Shown: piece by piece, positions 21,954 through 33,641 of the stretch
How positions within the stretch are numbered: position 1 is the first letter of the stretch
Layout: each line of letters begins with the position of its first letter
Source: Sanderia malayensis
Lineage: Eukaryota > Cnidaria > Scyphozoa > Semaeostomeae > Pelagiidae
NCBI GenBank assembly: GCA_013076295.1
Contig: RQOL01000616.1
Coordinates: forward strand, 744,001 to 808,000
Direction of reading: 5' to 3'
Length of the DNA: 64,000 nucleotides
Translations under genes and position numbers: made by a program
Notes under the pieces: model-generated
What the model saw: only the letters and a program-made list of their open reading frames with translations
What the model was told of the DNA's origin: nothing
The model's database searches: none

Positions 21954-22907
21954 TCAAGCAAAAGCTTGCTTAAATGACATCCATCGTTTGATGATCAATT
22001 GATAATCTTTCTTCAGTAGCAGGCACAGAATCGGATTGACAATCGAGTTTACGATTAGCGAATACAATGATATCTTTTCCATTACTGGAGAGATCAAATG
22101 CCCTTGATTAATAAGATCCATGAGATTAAGCCACAAGATTGGTAGATATGCGAGAATGAAGAAGAACAGAAGTAGGCCAAACATGTGTGCAACACGTAGT
22201 TCAGTCCTTGTAGTTGTGATTTTATTCTTTGAATTTTTGGTAAGCTTGGACATCCTTCGAATTCTCTTTCGGATTGTTTTAGCTGCCGTGCGGTAGATGA
22301 GTATATACATGGCTATCATTATTACACATAGACAGAACATCAATAGCCAGAAAACGGAGATGTAGATACGGCTTGATAAAGCCTTTGTGTACATCGAACT
22401 TGAGCTCCAACATAGTGGTATAGCTGTGATCAGCAAAGGCACCAACCAATTTGCTATGAGTAGCTTCTTTGTTCTATTTACATCCATTATTAGATGATGA
22501 AACAGTGGCTTGATCAATGCAAGATAACGATCTAATGCGAGGCTGAATAGATTGAATAATGATACGAACAGTACATATGCTATCACATATGGTGTGAGCA
22601 ATCTATGAGTCGTGTAATTCTCATATACTTCAATTGGTACGAAGATAAGACCATTGAATAAGTCTGCGCATGCCTGACTACATACGAGAATATTAGCTTG
22701 CCTTTTTCTTAACTTTGGGTTCAGTGCAAATGCCAGACACACAAAGGAGTTTTCTACAACTATCAGAACTCCCAGGAGTAAACATATGATTCTATTCTCT
22801 TCGTCATAATTGGTGTGCCCACTTTTATCATGGAGATTTGCACAACTTCTATTAGAGCAGTTGGCTGTTGCTGATATATTAGTAATGTTTGCTTGAAGGG
22901 TCCTCAT
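21954..22907 (-). CDS. Orphan class A (rhodopsin-like) G-protein-coupled receptor
   Basis: Intact intronless 317-residue receptor with a true ATG at 22,907. Seven hydrophobic segments are visible. TM1 is preceded by an N-terminus with NIT and NRS sequons, TM2 is near QACADLFNGLIFVP, TM3 ends LALDRYLALIKP (complete DRY), ICL3 is short and basic (TIRKRIRRMSK), and TM7 reads NSIVNPILCLL, so NPxxY is NPxxL. TM6 has FILAYLPILW in place of CWxP. I see no cysteine pair for the usual TM3-ECL2 disulfide. The short loops and missing disulfide recall melanocortin/adenosine-type receptors, but the ligand is unknown. Block A of the segmental duplication begins inside this gene at 22,688. Confidence 0.85.
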   Translation of the reverse strand: MRTLQANITNISATANCSNRSCANLHDKSGHTNYDEENRIICLLLGVLIVVENSFVCLAFALNPKLRKRQANILVCSQACADLFNGLIFVPIEVYENYTTHRLLTPYVIAYVLFVSLFNLFSLALDRYLALIKPLFHHLIMDVNRTKKLLIANWLVPLLITAIPLCWSSSSMYTKALSSRIYISVFWLLMFCLCVIMIAMYILIYRTAAKTIRKRIRRMSKLTKNSKNKITTTRTELRVAHMFGLLLFFFILAYLPILWLNLMDLINQGHLISPVMEKISLYSLIVNSIVNPILCLLLKKDYQLIIKRWMSFKQAFA

Positions 22908-25900
22908 CGTGCAGTAGCTATAGTTTTTACCTTTGTTGAGCGGATTTCTTTATATGCTTCCTTATTTTAGTATTTATTGCGCGTCTTTCAAATTGGATGT
23001 TTCTTCGCTTTCTTAGAAATGACCATTAACCGTCCGAATATCACCATTCAGTTTTGACATCTGTATTCTTCAGGCCAGTGACACTTTTTCAGCATTGATT
23101 TTGTTCAGCGAGATCGCTAGCTCTTTGCCTTGTTTGCTTATTTTCCTTTAAAGAGAATTCGTGATTTGTTTAGCGTTAATGAATTCATGTGTAGTAACTA
23201 TATGCATGGAAAACTCAACTCAACATTTCAACAGAGCTACTAAAAATACCGAGATTGGTGGTGGTGCAATCGCTTCCTCATGCTCATAAATTCCATGCCA
23301 AAGAAAAGGCGTTCTCGAAGTGTGCCAGAGAAGAAGCATTGCATAACATTGCATAGACATCAAACGGGTTTCAGTGACTAACTTCTTTGGCAGAAATATA
23401 CTCAAAGTTTCATACAATTTTTTAAAGCATGTTTTAGACTGTATTGTCATGTTTATCAGCAAATAGCAATAGCAAATAGTAACTGAACTGCCCTACACCT
23501 ACAGGCGGAGAATATGATGGGACTCCATTGCTTACCCTTTCCTGAATGGCCGTATTAAAGATGATTATAATCCTTGCTGTGCAGCTATCCATTGCTAACT
23601 AAGCTGAAATTACCTTCGACTTGTGAACTTTTGTCAACAAATTTTTAGAAAATATAGTTGACAACACCAGAAAGTTTTCTGCCGTTTTAACTGCGTTCAT
23701 GAAATGAGAATTGCTCCGTGATTTTGAGACTGTTGGCCACTGCCTGATGCTGGTGAGGTTTTGTTGATATAACTTTTGAATGGTTAATGGTTCCTAAATA
23801 CAACTCAGAATTTCTCTTTGAAAACTCAATTCAAAATTTAAAGACAAAACCTGTGACTTTGAAGCGCTCAACGACTAAAACTTCGCCCCTCCCCAAAGGT
23901 GAATACAGTTACAATCAACCTTGTTAGATTTTTGAACAGTTCAAAGTGTTTTGTTTTAAATGACAGAAGACGTCGTTTGCGCTATTTTGCACCTATCTAT
24001 TTCCGTTGGGATTTGGTGTGACATTGGGCCAGGGCGCACTACCATCTGGATTAACTTTGTAAAACCCGATATTCCCACACTAATTAGAAGTCGCTTTTCA
24101 TGTTCTACAAACGTGATCCAATTATCGCTTGGAGGACAACATTTCAGGGTATGTTGATTATCAGCAGCACGTCATCGAACTGTCAATACTCAACAGCGTA
24201 CACAAAACAGAACACTCTTTTATCTATCTTGGACTTGCTTGTTTTGAACCTTTGAGTATTGAGAATTTCCAACATTTATTTTATACGCTTAACGATGAAA
24301 GCAATGAAAACCAAACTGATAGCAATCAAATTACTTGGCACCAGCCACATCCACTGAATTTTGGAACTCTATAAATACGTTCAAATATATACTGCCTGGG
24401 CTGTGACAAAAAACGCAGCAACCAGTCCAGCAAAGTGTGATAACAGTTTCAACTGTACAACAAAAAGTTGCTAAAAGTAAAAAGGCTAAAACTACAGAAT
24501 ATAAATTGCACTGTGGGAGAAACGAACCATTTATTATAACTTTTATTTGAGTAAAAACAACTCGTTTACAACGCTCGTTCTCAAGAATTTTAGTCGCGTG
24601 CATGCTATTGATGTGCAGCATTGTATTTTCAAGGTGTTAATAAATGTCAGAGCCAGATCTGCCTGATCATGCTGGTTATCAGAGATTTTCCAGTGAAAGT
24701 GCAGCTCTGGGGCTGCGCGACGGAACCTTTGAAGATTTTCCATCACGCCCCCTTTGTCGAGAATTCATTTTTCACCGGGCGCATCTGCATCAATTAACTT
24801 ATTAGTGCGGCCCTTCTGTGAGATGTCAACGTACATCAACTTTATCGAGTTTTTCAGTGTGGTGCGCCCTCCCCCATTGACACTTAAGAAGCTAGTCTGA
24901 CGTCAAAATTGTTCATAAAACGCAATACCAAACGTTCAAAGTCACCGACGAAAAACATGCTTTAACTCTTTTGTTTCGCAGTGGTTGATACTTAATTGGT
25001 TTGACGTGATCAACAAGAATTTTTGCGCCAACGCAATGTAATCTTTTCAACGACGGTAATTTTTTCAACAACTAAGATGGCTTGCAAAAGTGGACACAAT
25101 AACTGGGTATCAGATAGTTATCCGCTAACTAAATAGATACTTTTTGGGTAAAACTAGACATCTGAAGGGGTGATTATAATCAGAAAACTTCGGATAACCA
25201 TCTCAAACACCTTTTGCGAAATCATTCCTGTATCATGCTTACCGTTTTGCGACTTTTTTCAATGTTACACTTCACTCAATCAAACGATCGAGTTGACGAT
25301 GATATGATCTTGATAATGTTGTGTTTTGTCAGTGATGTTCCAACGTGGAATATTGGTTGTACTTCTTTTCATAAGTTCTTCGTTGAATTCTTGAAGACGT
25401 TCAAAAAACCAAACACCGTCAGGTCGTGTTAGTGAGACAATCTGAGAACCAAAAACAGATGTACACGCTTATATTTTCACTGTGCTTTTAAATTAATAAT
25501 GAAGATGAAATTGATTGGGCCTTGTTAAAATGATATCAACAATGGTTTCTTCTGAGTGTGCGCATTGAGCCAATTTATTAGCACTCAATAAAATTTGTTT
25601 TCGTCATCTTTTCCCTTTTGAATTTTTCTGGATTCAATAGATCAGAGGGCTTTCATTTAGATGAGTAGACTATTAGACTATTTGCGCCACGCTCTTGTTA
25701 CACGATATAGCTGACATTTTCAGTGTTGTACATCCTCAATTGGGGCTCAATGGCACTAAATAGCCCTCCCACTATGAGAGCTTATTCTTGAGTATAATAG
25801 CTTTTCCCTTAATTTAAGGCTGCTTTATTGCAACTTACTATTAAGTCAATATACTCAGACATAGGACAACTGTACAGGAACAAACCGTATGTTCTATTAT

Positions 25901-26550
25901 TGATTTCTGCTTTTGATGCACCTGCTAGTTAATCAATCAGTTCGTGTCTCGTGTGGCTTTGTCCGCCAGACATCTGTTGCATTTTGAAAGCTATTATTAA
26001 ATTAAATTATTACTTAAATAGTTATTTGCTAACTGCATGATACACTGTTAAACAATAGGTTTCTTTTTAGCGTTTCTGCATCTGGTATACCTAAGTCAGA
26101 ATCTACAGTGTCATACGCATTATTGACGTGATGTTTGTTTATTTTTACTATATTATGACGTAAATTGTTTTTGCATCTGTGCACTTGTTGACTTTGCGAA
26201 GCGTCATTTGTGGTTTCCGAACATTTGGTCAATGCTATCAGTCCCACCTGTTTACCTGCATCTCCTTCACCGATAAAACTTTATCAGCGGCAATTACGAC
26301 CGACGTAGTATTTTAAAGCAACAAGGCTCTAAATCCAAGCAAAAGTCTGTTTGCATGGATTACGCTGGCAGTAGGCTGATGCGATTAACAGTCTAGCTAT
26401 TTCACGCAGATTCAGACTTGCTTCTTATTTTGATTATTTTTTGGTTTAGCTAATGAGCTGGTTTGGGAAAATAAATGTTTTGATTACAATTCATTGGCAA
26501 TTCACATGTTCAAACTTCGAATGACTAAAACGTACCACCTATAAATAGGT
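22908..26550. other. Between the two receptors: non-coding
   Basis: No gene recognised. 22,908 to about 23,734 and about 25,438-26,550 are shared with block B; the two intervening A-only stretches contain no domain I can name. Confidence 0.45.
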
Positions 26551-26625
26551 GTGACTATATAGCCCAATGGTAGGGCGTCGGCGTGAGATGCCGAAGGTCG
26601 TGGGTTCGAGTCTCACCCAGTCACC
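26551..26625 (+). mobile_element. tRNA-like SINE head (block A copy)
   Basis: Seventy-five bases with the A-box region TAGCCCAATGGTAGGGCG, a 5-bp anticodon stem (TCGGC/GCCGA) around GTGAGAT, and the B-box GGGTTCGAGTCTCAC. GTGACT at the start pairs with AGTCAC at the end. Two extra bases before the D stem make it non-canonical, and its nominal anticodon GAG would be leucine without the long variable arm. It is probably the head of a tRNA-derived SINE. An identical structure is at 35,704-35,778. Confidence 0.65.
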
Positions 26626-27149
26626 GGCCCGGGCAATATATTGTGGTGGCAGTACAGCATGTTGGACGGCTGGCGGTAGGAGGCCAGCTTTCGGGCAAAC
26701 AAAACCTTCAATGGATTTCAGCGCAAATTTTTACTTTTATTCTTTTTTTCATTTTTTAGTTATTGTAGCATTAATTAGTTGCATTGAATAGCTTTTTATT
26801 AATTTTTCTCATCAATAAATTAATTAATATTAAGGTAATAAAAAAGTAAAAAATTTACCAGCATTTTCTCGTAGATATAAATAAAATGATAAATAAAAAG
26901 GTAAATACAAAAAATTAATTAACATTCAGGTAATAAAACGTTATAAAAGTTACCAGCATTTTCTCGTATTATATGCCCACAATTTGCGCGACCTCTTATT
27001 TGTTACTGCGTAGGATTGCCTTGGATAAGGCTGAGAAGGCCCATGATAAACTTGACGTTTTCTCGAAAGAATTTGTCAAAGTTTTGGATGCTGTCAACCG
27101 GAAAGAAGCAAAAAGGTGGGAGATACACTATTGTTTTCCTTTAACACAC

Positions 27150-27445
27150 CACACCAATCTTCCGTCCTTCTTGAAATGGCCAGAAGGAAGCTACAGTGGT
27201 TTACATGACGCGCCGTCCAGGGACACTTGCACATACCATGATGCACGAGACTGTTGAGGGCAGAAGAAGGCAGGGAAGACCTAGAATGAACTGGCTCACC
27301 GACATTCAAAATTGGACTGGAAGGAAGATCACAAAATGTATTAGGTTGAGTGAAGATCGGGACAGGTGGAAGGAAGTGGTGTTTGCATCAAAGTGCCCCA
27401 ATGGTGCCAATGGTCCTGTGACTACGGGAGAGACCTGACCTGACC
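27150..27445 (+). mobile_element. LINE 3' end fragment (block A copy)
   Basis: Encodes the C-terminal signature of a non-LTR reverse transcriptase: RRPGTLAH, EGRRRQGRPRMNWL, DIQNWTG, then EDRDRWKEVV near the end, followed by a (CCTGA)-type short tandem tail. Only the extreme 3' end is present, as expected of a 5'-truncated insertion. The clade is not assigned. Confidence 0.75.
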
Positions 27446-28074
27446 CGACCTTTCGACAATGACAGGAGAAAAGTATCAAAAGGAGGAGAAAGGTGGTCGG
27501 GATACGAGCAGGACTTTTGGTCAAGTATCTGGCAATTTTGACATGCAAGGTATGCTTTATGCTTATAATGTATATTCGTATCGGAATAATGTATCTTTTT
27601 GTGACAAATCCTAAGCATAAAAGTATTTTTGGTCCTCTGTTATTTCGTGATGTGATGCGAATACTCAGAAATATTTCACTTAGGCCCGGGAGGCAATCTG
27701 GATATAGAGTTAAATGCTGGACATAATGGCCAAGTGTCGTTTTGTTTGGTGACCTATGTTATCCTATTTTGGAATGTGTTAACGCATGGTGGAGTAGAAA
27801 TACATTTCGTCGAATCGACATAGGCTATTACTAAAATGAGGAACGGGGAATGAGATCACCTGGGAACAACGGAGGAACGAAGATTATAATGGTATCTGTG
27901 AACACGCTTGAAATTTTTTACTGCACGGTTTTAGCTATTTTGCGAGTAGGTTTAATTCTAAACAAGGGAGTATCCACGCAATGACCAGGTGTATTCTTTT
28001 GGTCTAAGCATTCTTTTATTACTTCCGATAGTACAATGCATGTAACATTTTCCTGCCTACTGCGAAATGTCAGC
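27446..28074. other. Non-coding flank with empty MITE site
   Basis: No gene. TA at 27,936-27,937 is the empty target site that is occupied in block B by the MITE at 38,258-38,448. Confidence 0.6.
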
Positions 28075-28213
28075 TACCGTAAATCCTCGACCAAACAACT
28101 TCGATGTTTGGAAACTTGGGAACCCAATATCCTTGCAAATGATTATCAGGATGGGGGCTTATTCGAGGGGAGGGCTTGTTCGGATGTGGCGCCTTATTCG
28201 AAGATTTACGGTA
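28075..28213. mobile_element. ACCGTAAATCCTCGA-type MITE (block A)
   Basis: Starts TACCGTAAATCCTCGA and ends TTCGAAGATTTACGGTA, a terminal inverted repeat of about 17 bases, with GGGGGCTTATTCGAGG modules inside. TA lies at both ends. The same element is at 38,586-38,722, so insertion predates the duplication. Confidence 0.7.
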
Positions 28214-28851
28214 CGTCTTTTCACCAACACAACAAACTGATTATCAGGGGGTAGACTTTAAGTCGAAATTAATTGTTTGGCTGATATTTCTTCATAATAT
28301 AGGTCCCCGTCAATTACATTTGAACAATTCGTTTCCTCCTCTTAGTAAGAGTCATTCAACATATGTTCAACCGCGCAGCGTGTTTGATTGACAGTTGTAG
28401 CAATAGGGGGAGGAGTGGGAGGGTCCAGCACAGGGAGCGCCAAAGGACTTTGTGACGAATTCGGAATTTAAAATGGCGAACACTAACAATTTACAATTTG
28501 TTTACAAACAATGTACAAAGATTTATTGCGTAATGCAGCGTTTTTTTATTGTAAAAACTTAACAGACTAAAACTTCAGCAATTGTACTTGTAATGTTTTC
28601 GAACAAAAATGTGAAAGTTTTTAAGACAGTTAAAATGTGAATGTTTTGTTGCAAGAGTGTTCTGTTTGACGACGCCAGCAAGGAGGTGTGGAATTAATTG
28701 AAAAAGTTTTGCTACATATTTCTTTGAACATCTGAACATTTCTGTAAGACGCATTATATTGCCAAACATTGAAATGATATCAGGGTCTGAAAGACCTCCA
28801 CCCATTTTGCACCTCTGAAGATTTTTTGGCAAAAATGACAAACTTCATTGG
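28214..28851. other. Non-coding, nothing recognised
   Basis: Shared with block B downstream of its MITE (38,723-39,261), minus a short A-only stretch after the GCGTGTTTG motif. No gene signal. Confidence 0.4.
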
Positions 28852-29350
28852 CAAAGAATGGCTGACCTACCTGGCAAAGAATGGCTAACTTCTCTAGCAA
28901 AGAATGGCTGACTTCAATAGCGAAGAATGGCGGATTTCATTGGCAAAGAATGGTTGACTTCATTGGCAAAAAATGGCTGACTCCAATAGCGAAGAATAGC
29001 GGATTTCATGGGCAAAGAATGGCTGACTTCATTGGCAAAGAGTTGCTGACTTCATTGGTAAAGAGTTGCTGACTTTTCCATCAAAGAATGGCTGACTTCT
29101 CTAGCAAAGAATGGCCGACTTCACTTCTTTGGGAGAGAATGGCTAACTTCTCTAGCAAAGAATGGCCGACTTCACTTCTTTGGGAGAGAATGGCTGACTT
29201 CACTAGCAAAGAATGGCTGACTTAATTGGGAAAGAATGAAAGACTTCATTGACAAAGGGTTGCTGACTTCACTGGCAAAGAATGGTTGATTTCTCTTGCA
29301 AAGAATGACTGACTTCATTGGGAAGGAATTGTTGAATTCATTGGCAAAGA
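28852..29350. repeat. 23-bp minisatellite (block A)
   Basis: About twenty imperfect copies of GGCAAAGAATGGCTGACTTC plus ATT. Because 23 is not a multiple of three, short frames of MADFIGKE-like peptides alternate; these are not genes. Block B holds only about seven copies, so the array changed size after duplication. Confidence 0.85.
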
Positions 29351-30009
29351 CTGGCTGGCCTAAAAAAGGACTGACAACATGTGTCAGGAATGACTGGCTA
29401 TTTTCTAAATCATTTCCACAGTCGTCTTTGATCTTACTATGTTCTGTCTTACTTCTATCTAGATATCTTACTTCTTTCAACAGCTTCGACGAAGTTCCTC
29501 AATCAACGTTTCGTTTCTTTCCCTCTTTCCGTAAACAACAACAAGTCGATTATATATCTTAATCGGTAGAGCATATGCATATGTTGCTTTCCTCAATTCC
29601 TCCCTCGTTATGTCATTCGAAAGTTCTGCCATTCACGACTCCATTGCTTCGCTTCACACATTTTATAAATAATTTCTCAGTTTATCACGTTCTCGCTGTG
29701 ACCGTGTCGAGTAGAACGAAGAAGGTTCCCATTATTGCCCCGTGTGGCAGCATGCATGGTGAGCACATGGCCTGAATGCAATAATCGGCATCTTTAATTC
29801 CGAAGAGAAAGACGAAATTATTCATTCTTTGTAACATGAGCTGCGAGTAAGCATATGCCTTGTATCTCATTGGACAGAAAAAAGTTGCATCTGCACACAA
29901 CGGTTTATAATGAGGAGAGAGTGAATCAATCTTGCCAAATTATACACCAGTAGCCAGTAAGGAAAGGCAACTCGCAAACACATAATTGAATTTGCAAGCA
30001 GATTCAAGG
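29351..30009. other. Upstream flank of receptor 2
   Basis: No exon seen. The near-identical stretch at 39,426-39,970 precedes the block B copy, so the promoter, if it is here, was duplicated too. Confidence 0.4.
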
Positions 30010-30963
30010 ATGAATGGAAGAAATACCACGATTGATTCTTTGTCGTGCTATGGCATGCGAATGTTACAATTCAAATTGACACCGTTGGCGAAATCATGGT
30101 CTGCCGCCTCGATGATTTTCAGTATCATTTCATCTTTCTCATCGACTGTATTAAATTTAATTGTGTTATTTGTCTTGGTTAAAAACAAACACCTTCAATC
30201 ATCGATCAATGTTCTCTTCGGCATTCTTGCTCTATTCGATCTATATTCTGGTCTATTTGTCCAGCCACTTAATGCTATCATACGTATGCACGATATTCAA
30301 GATGTACATAATTGCAAGTTGAAATTAGCTTTCAGTATTCAAAATCAGTTGATTAGTGGCATATCTGGTATTATTATTATAACAATCAGTGTTGCAAGAA
30401 GCATTCGCGTTTCTTCAAGAACAGTTCAAACTAGTCTGCTTGACAAGAAAATATTGAAGAAATACATGAGGTTTTTAACAGCTCTGTTGATAATATGGAC
30501 TGTGTTCATTGGCCTTGTTCAAGCAAAGGTTATCCCATTGATGGTAATGGAAGTTGTTTTTGTGTCAATGATCATTTTTGGTTTGGGTGTTACGATATGT
30601 GGCTATGTCAGGATTTATTATTTAGTCAAGAAATCCAATGTTGCTGTGCAAACTCAGTCAAACGTATCGGCTGCAATTCAGATGAGGAAAAGACGAGAAC
30701 AACTCTGTTTATTTAAAATAATTTTGGTAATCGTGCTTGTCCACTTATTTGTTTACTCTGGAAGACCTGTCTGTATCATTCGCAAGTTTTTCAATCGAAA
30801 TCTGACATTTTCCGAGCGTTATATTTGCGCAAAATCAGCTACAGCCCTCACGTTTATCAGCAGCACTCTCAATCCATTGATTTACTCCATGTTTGCCAAA
30901 GATATTAGATTCAATATCAAACTTATGTGTGTGTGGATCTTCACAAAGCTCGGATTTTTATAG
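30010..30963 (+). CDS. Orphan class A-like receptor lacking DRY
   Basis: Intact intronless 317-residue frame from ATG 30,010 (an upstream in-frame TTG is not used). Seven hydrophobic segments are clear. TM1 has LNLIVLFVLVKNK, TM2 LALFDLYSGLFVQPLNAI, TM7 STLNPLIYSMF (NPxxY intact). The TM3 end reads SVARSIRV where D/ERY is expected. The N-terminus has an NTT sequon. A cysteine at the start of TM3 (HNCKLK) has no obvious ECL2 partner, and ECL2 is very short. These traits fit a divergent melanocortin/adenosine-like receptor; ligand and G-protein coupling are unknown. It lies about 7 kb from the minus-strand receptor, in divergent orientation. Confidence 0.8.
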   Translation: MNGRNTTIDSLSCYGMRMLQFKLTPLAKSWSAASMIFSIISSFSSTVLNLIVLFVLVKNKHLQSSINVLFGILALFDLYSGLFVQPLNAIIRMHDIQDVHNCKLKLAFSIQNQLISGISGIIIITISVARSIRVSSRTVQTSLLDKKILKKYMRFLTALLIIWTVFIGLVQAKVIPLMVMEVVFVSMIIFGLGVTICGYVRIYYLVKKSNVAVQTQSNVSAAIQMRKRREQLCLFKIILVIVLVHLFVYSGRPVCIIRKFFNRNLTFSERYICAKSATALTFISSTLNPLIYSMFAKDIRFNIKLMCVWIFTKLGFL

Positions 30964-33127
30964 AGTTGAATTTGTAGACCGTGTCAGTTGGAAGAAGCAA
31001 TGGTTCGTGAAATGCTAGCATAGCATCCATGCAGTTCTCTACAATTCAAGAGATCTGGGTTGCAGAATTCCAACACTGCAGAATTTCAATTTTCCATTGT
31101 TGATGGAAATTTCATGCACGATGGTCTACACGGCATTTCAGATACTGTATCAAATAGAATCAAAGTACAACATATAGAGTCGCGATTCTATCTGTACTTT
31201 GTATAAAACAATTAAAACGGTGGGAGTAATGACAACCTCTTTTTATTGGACATAAACTTTGAATGATTCGGATCGAAATAATTATGGCCATCTGCAAAAC
31301 AAGGAATGTGGAATGTTGGAATCTTGGAGTGCTGGAATGTTTTAATATTGGAATGTTGGAATATTGGAATGTTCAAATTCCTTGTTTTAAAGATAGCCAA
31401 TATTGATCTTGCGCGAATGACATCTTCCGGAGTGTGAAATTTTTTTTTAATTTGTATTTTATTCGTTGACTGCTTTGCTGGTCGCTCTCTATTTCTGTTT
31501 TTTCATCAAGCCTATAGCATCATTGTATTTTCTGATTGTGTTGACGCGGTCTTGCAATGTGCTCGATGTGTTTTAATTTGCAGGCAGGTGAGGTTGATGC
31601 GTCTTGCTCTCCCGGGGTATTCTTGGCTTTTTCGCCAAGCCAAGATTTTAAATACTTCTGTGCAGTTGTGATTTGTAAAAAAAATTAACAAGGGGGGCTC
31701 CCCCAAAGCAAAACCACCAGAGTGTGTGTGGTTTCTTGTGACCATGCCCATACTTTCATTGGCTAAATATGAAAACCAGTTCTCACACAAATCAAACAAG
31801 ACCAAACAATGGTTTATAAACCTTTAAAGGAATAGAAAGGACTGAATAAGACAACGACGATACGAGAATTAACATCTGACATGCAACTGACGTCAGAATC
31901 TTTACAACTGAGGCCTTTACATCTTTACTTTAACTTCTGGATAAGGGGAAATTTTCCAAGGCACAAAAATCAAAAACTGTTTGGGAGGACTGAGCCCCCC
32001 CAGACTCAGCATGCATTTTAACAAGGGGGCTCCGTCCGGCTGGGCTCCCCTAAAAATCACCACTGCTTCTGTGCGTTTTTCTCTCGTTGCAAGAGAGCTC
32101 ATGACTGCATTCAAGAGAATGAGAATGAGGCCAATGTTTTAATTATCTTCATTGTGATGGTCTTGGATATGTTGCGGTATGCTGCCTTTCGCGATAATAC
32201 TTATCAATAGTTTGAACCTGTTTCTTTTCCATGCACATTGATAGTTCTATCTTAATTTATCATTTTAGTTTTAAAGAATTGTTTGGTTTCACCTGTAATG
32301 CATTAATATATTTATGAAATGATTGCTTTTGTTCATTATGCCGCGATTCGTTCACTCATAAGCATCGAGCCTAATAAGTATACTTATTTATGTTTAGTAT
32401 TTTATGTAATATTTTCATATTGAGGTGTAATCTGTTGCGTTTGCAAAATTATTTGCAAACGAACTATGTTATGTTTTTAATTTGCGTAATTTCTTTTGAT
32501 GCATTGTTTTATTTTTAGTTTCCCAATTTATATAAATAAGTGTAGTTGTATTAGTAGGTTCAGATTGATATTCGGGCAGCAAACTGAAAATCTGACTGAA
32601 TTCTAAATTATCTATCCCCCTCGCCTATTGGAGTCCGTGACAATTATTATTACTGACTACATTCTACTTGGATTATTTAAGTATTCTAGTTCATTGTTTA
32701 AATGTTAACTCCATGTATTTTTTTTCTAGAAATGGTATAAATAACATTTACTCCGGGAATGGACCATTCAATGGTCTATAAAGTGTAGCATGTCTGGCTA
32801 TGAATGAACTGGTACGTTTTTGCTGTTTCTCTTTCTGGGTTCATGTCTGTGCAGTGCAAGAAATTCGGAACAATTTTACTATTTGAACTGCTACATTTAT
32901 CACAAACTTGCAGAATTCAAACATTTGCATTGACATTCTCCTTCTATTTAACCTCTTAAATATATTATTAATTTTTATAATTATGATTATATTTATAATT
33001 ATTATTGTATGTAAAGCTGTTCTACTCCAAACTGGTCATAGGCTCGACTCTGGTCTTTGACAGTTATGGATGGGCTTGGACGCAATACCCGAGATGTGTC
33101 CTTTGTTTCAGGCTTCATTGGATTTTT
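30964..33127. other. Downstream flank of receptor 2, non-coding
   Basis: No gene seen. It holds an A-only GGAATGTTGGAATATT minisatellite near 31,305-31,380 and GCTGAGCCCCC-type runs near 31,990. Most of the rest is repeated in block B up to 43,081. Confidence 0.45.
31305..31380. repeat. TGGAATGTTGGAATAT minisatellite
   Basis: Several imperfect copies of an 8- to 16-base unit. Absent at the matching place in block B, so gained in A or lost in B after duplication. Confidence 0.6.
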
Positions 33128-33421
33128 GAAATTTCGTTTTTGCAAATAAGACCCTGGGGGCTTATTCGAGGATTTACGGTAGCTGTCATTTCGTAGTGGG
33201 CAGAAAATTGTTACATGCATTGTATCAGAAGCAATAAAAGAATGCTTAGACCAAAAGAATACACCTGGTCATTGCGTGGTAGACCCCCTTGTTTAGAAAT
33301 AAACCTCCTCGCAAAATACACGTTTTTTTAATAAGAATCCTGGCTCAAGGCCTAGTAGTAAAGGTTTCTTAATTTTTAGCCACATTTTAGTTCTAAAAGT
33401 TTCTTAAAAGATACTTTTTTT
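33128..33421 (-). repeat. Junction between duplicate blocks: inverted third copy
   Basis: Read on the minus strand this matches about 38,330-38,610: the right part of the CACGTTTT MITE, the TTTTGCGAG..GGTTTA segment, the GACCAGGTGTATTC segment and the TACCGTAAATCCTCGA end. It lies exactly between block A and block B. It carries the MITE that block A lacks. Its right boundary coincides with the truncation of receptor 1. Confidence 0.7.
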
Positions 33422-33641
33422 GAATATTAGCTTGCCTTTTTCTTAACTTTGGATTCAGTGCAAATGCCAGGAACACAAAAGAGTTTTCTACAACTATCAG
33501 AACTCCCAGGAGTAAACATATGATTATATTTTCTTCGTCATAATTGGTGTGGCCACTTTTATCATGGAGATTTGCACAACTTGTATTAGAGCAGTTGGTT
33601 GTTGTTGATATATTAGTAATGTTTGCTTGAAGGGTCCTCAT
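33422..33641 (-). pseudogene. 5' fragment of receptor 1 (block B)
   Basis: Begins with ATG and encodes the N-terminus through the start of TM2 (to RKRQANI), almost identical to receptor 1 with a few substitutions (for example C to F in TM1). It then breaks at the duplication edge and runs into unrelated DNA with a stop. It cannot form a receptor. Confidence 0.85.

Larger units (their letters stand above)
22688..33127 (+). repeat. Segmental duplication, block A
   Basis: This stretch reappears in the same order and orientation at 33,422-43,081. The shared order is receptor-1 5' part, flank, tRNA-like SINE, LINE tail, MITE, 23-bp array, receptor-2 and downstream DNA. Many runs of tens to hundreds of bases are identical. 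Block A has about 1.15 kb (roughly 23,735-24,893) and about 0.4 kb (roughly 25,010-25,437) that block B lacks. Confidence 0.9.

Noticed and set aside
26551..26625. Functional leucine tRNA (GAG)
   Set aside because: The D-arm spacing is off by two bases, the acceptor stem is only partly paired, and a leucine tRNA should have a long variable arm. A SINE head is more likely.
28881..29072. Short protein with MADFIGKE-like repeats
   Set aside because: Product of the 23-bp minisatellite read across shifting frames.
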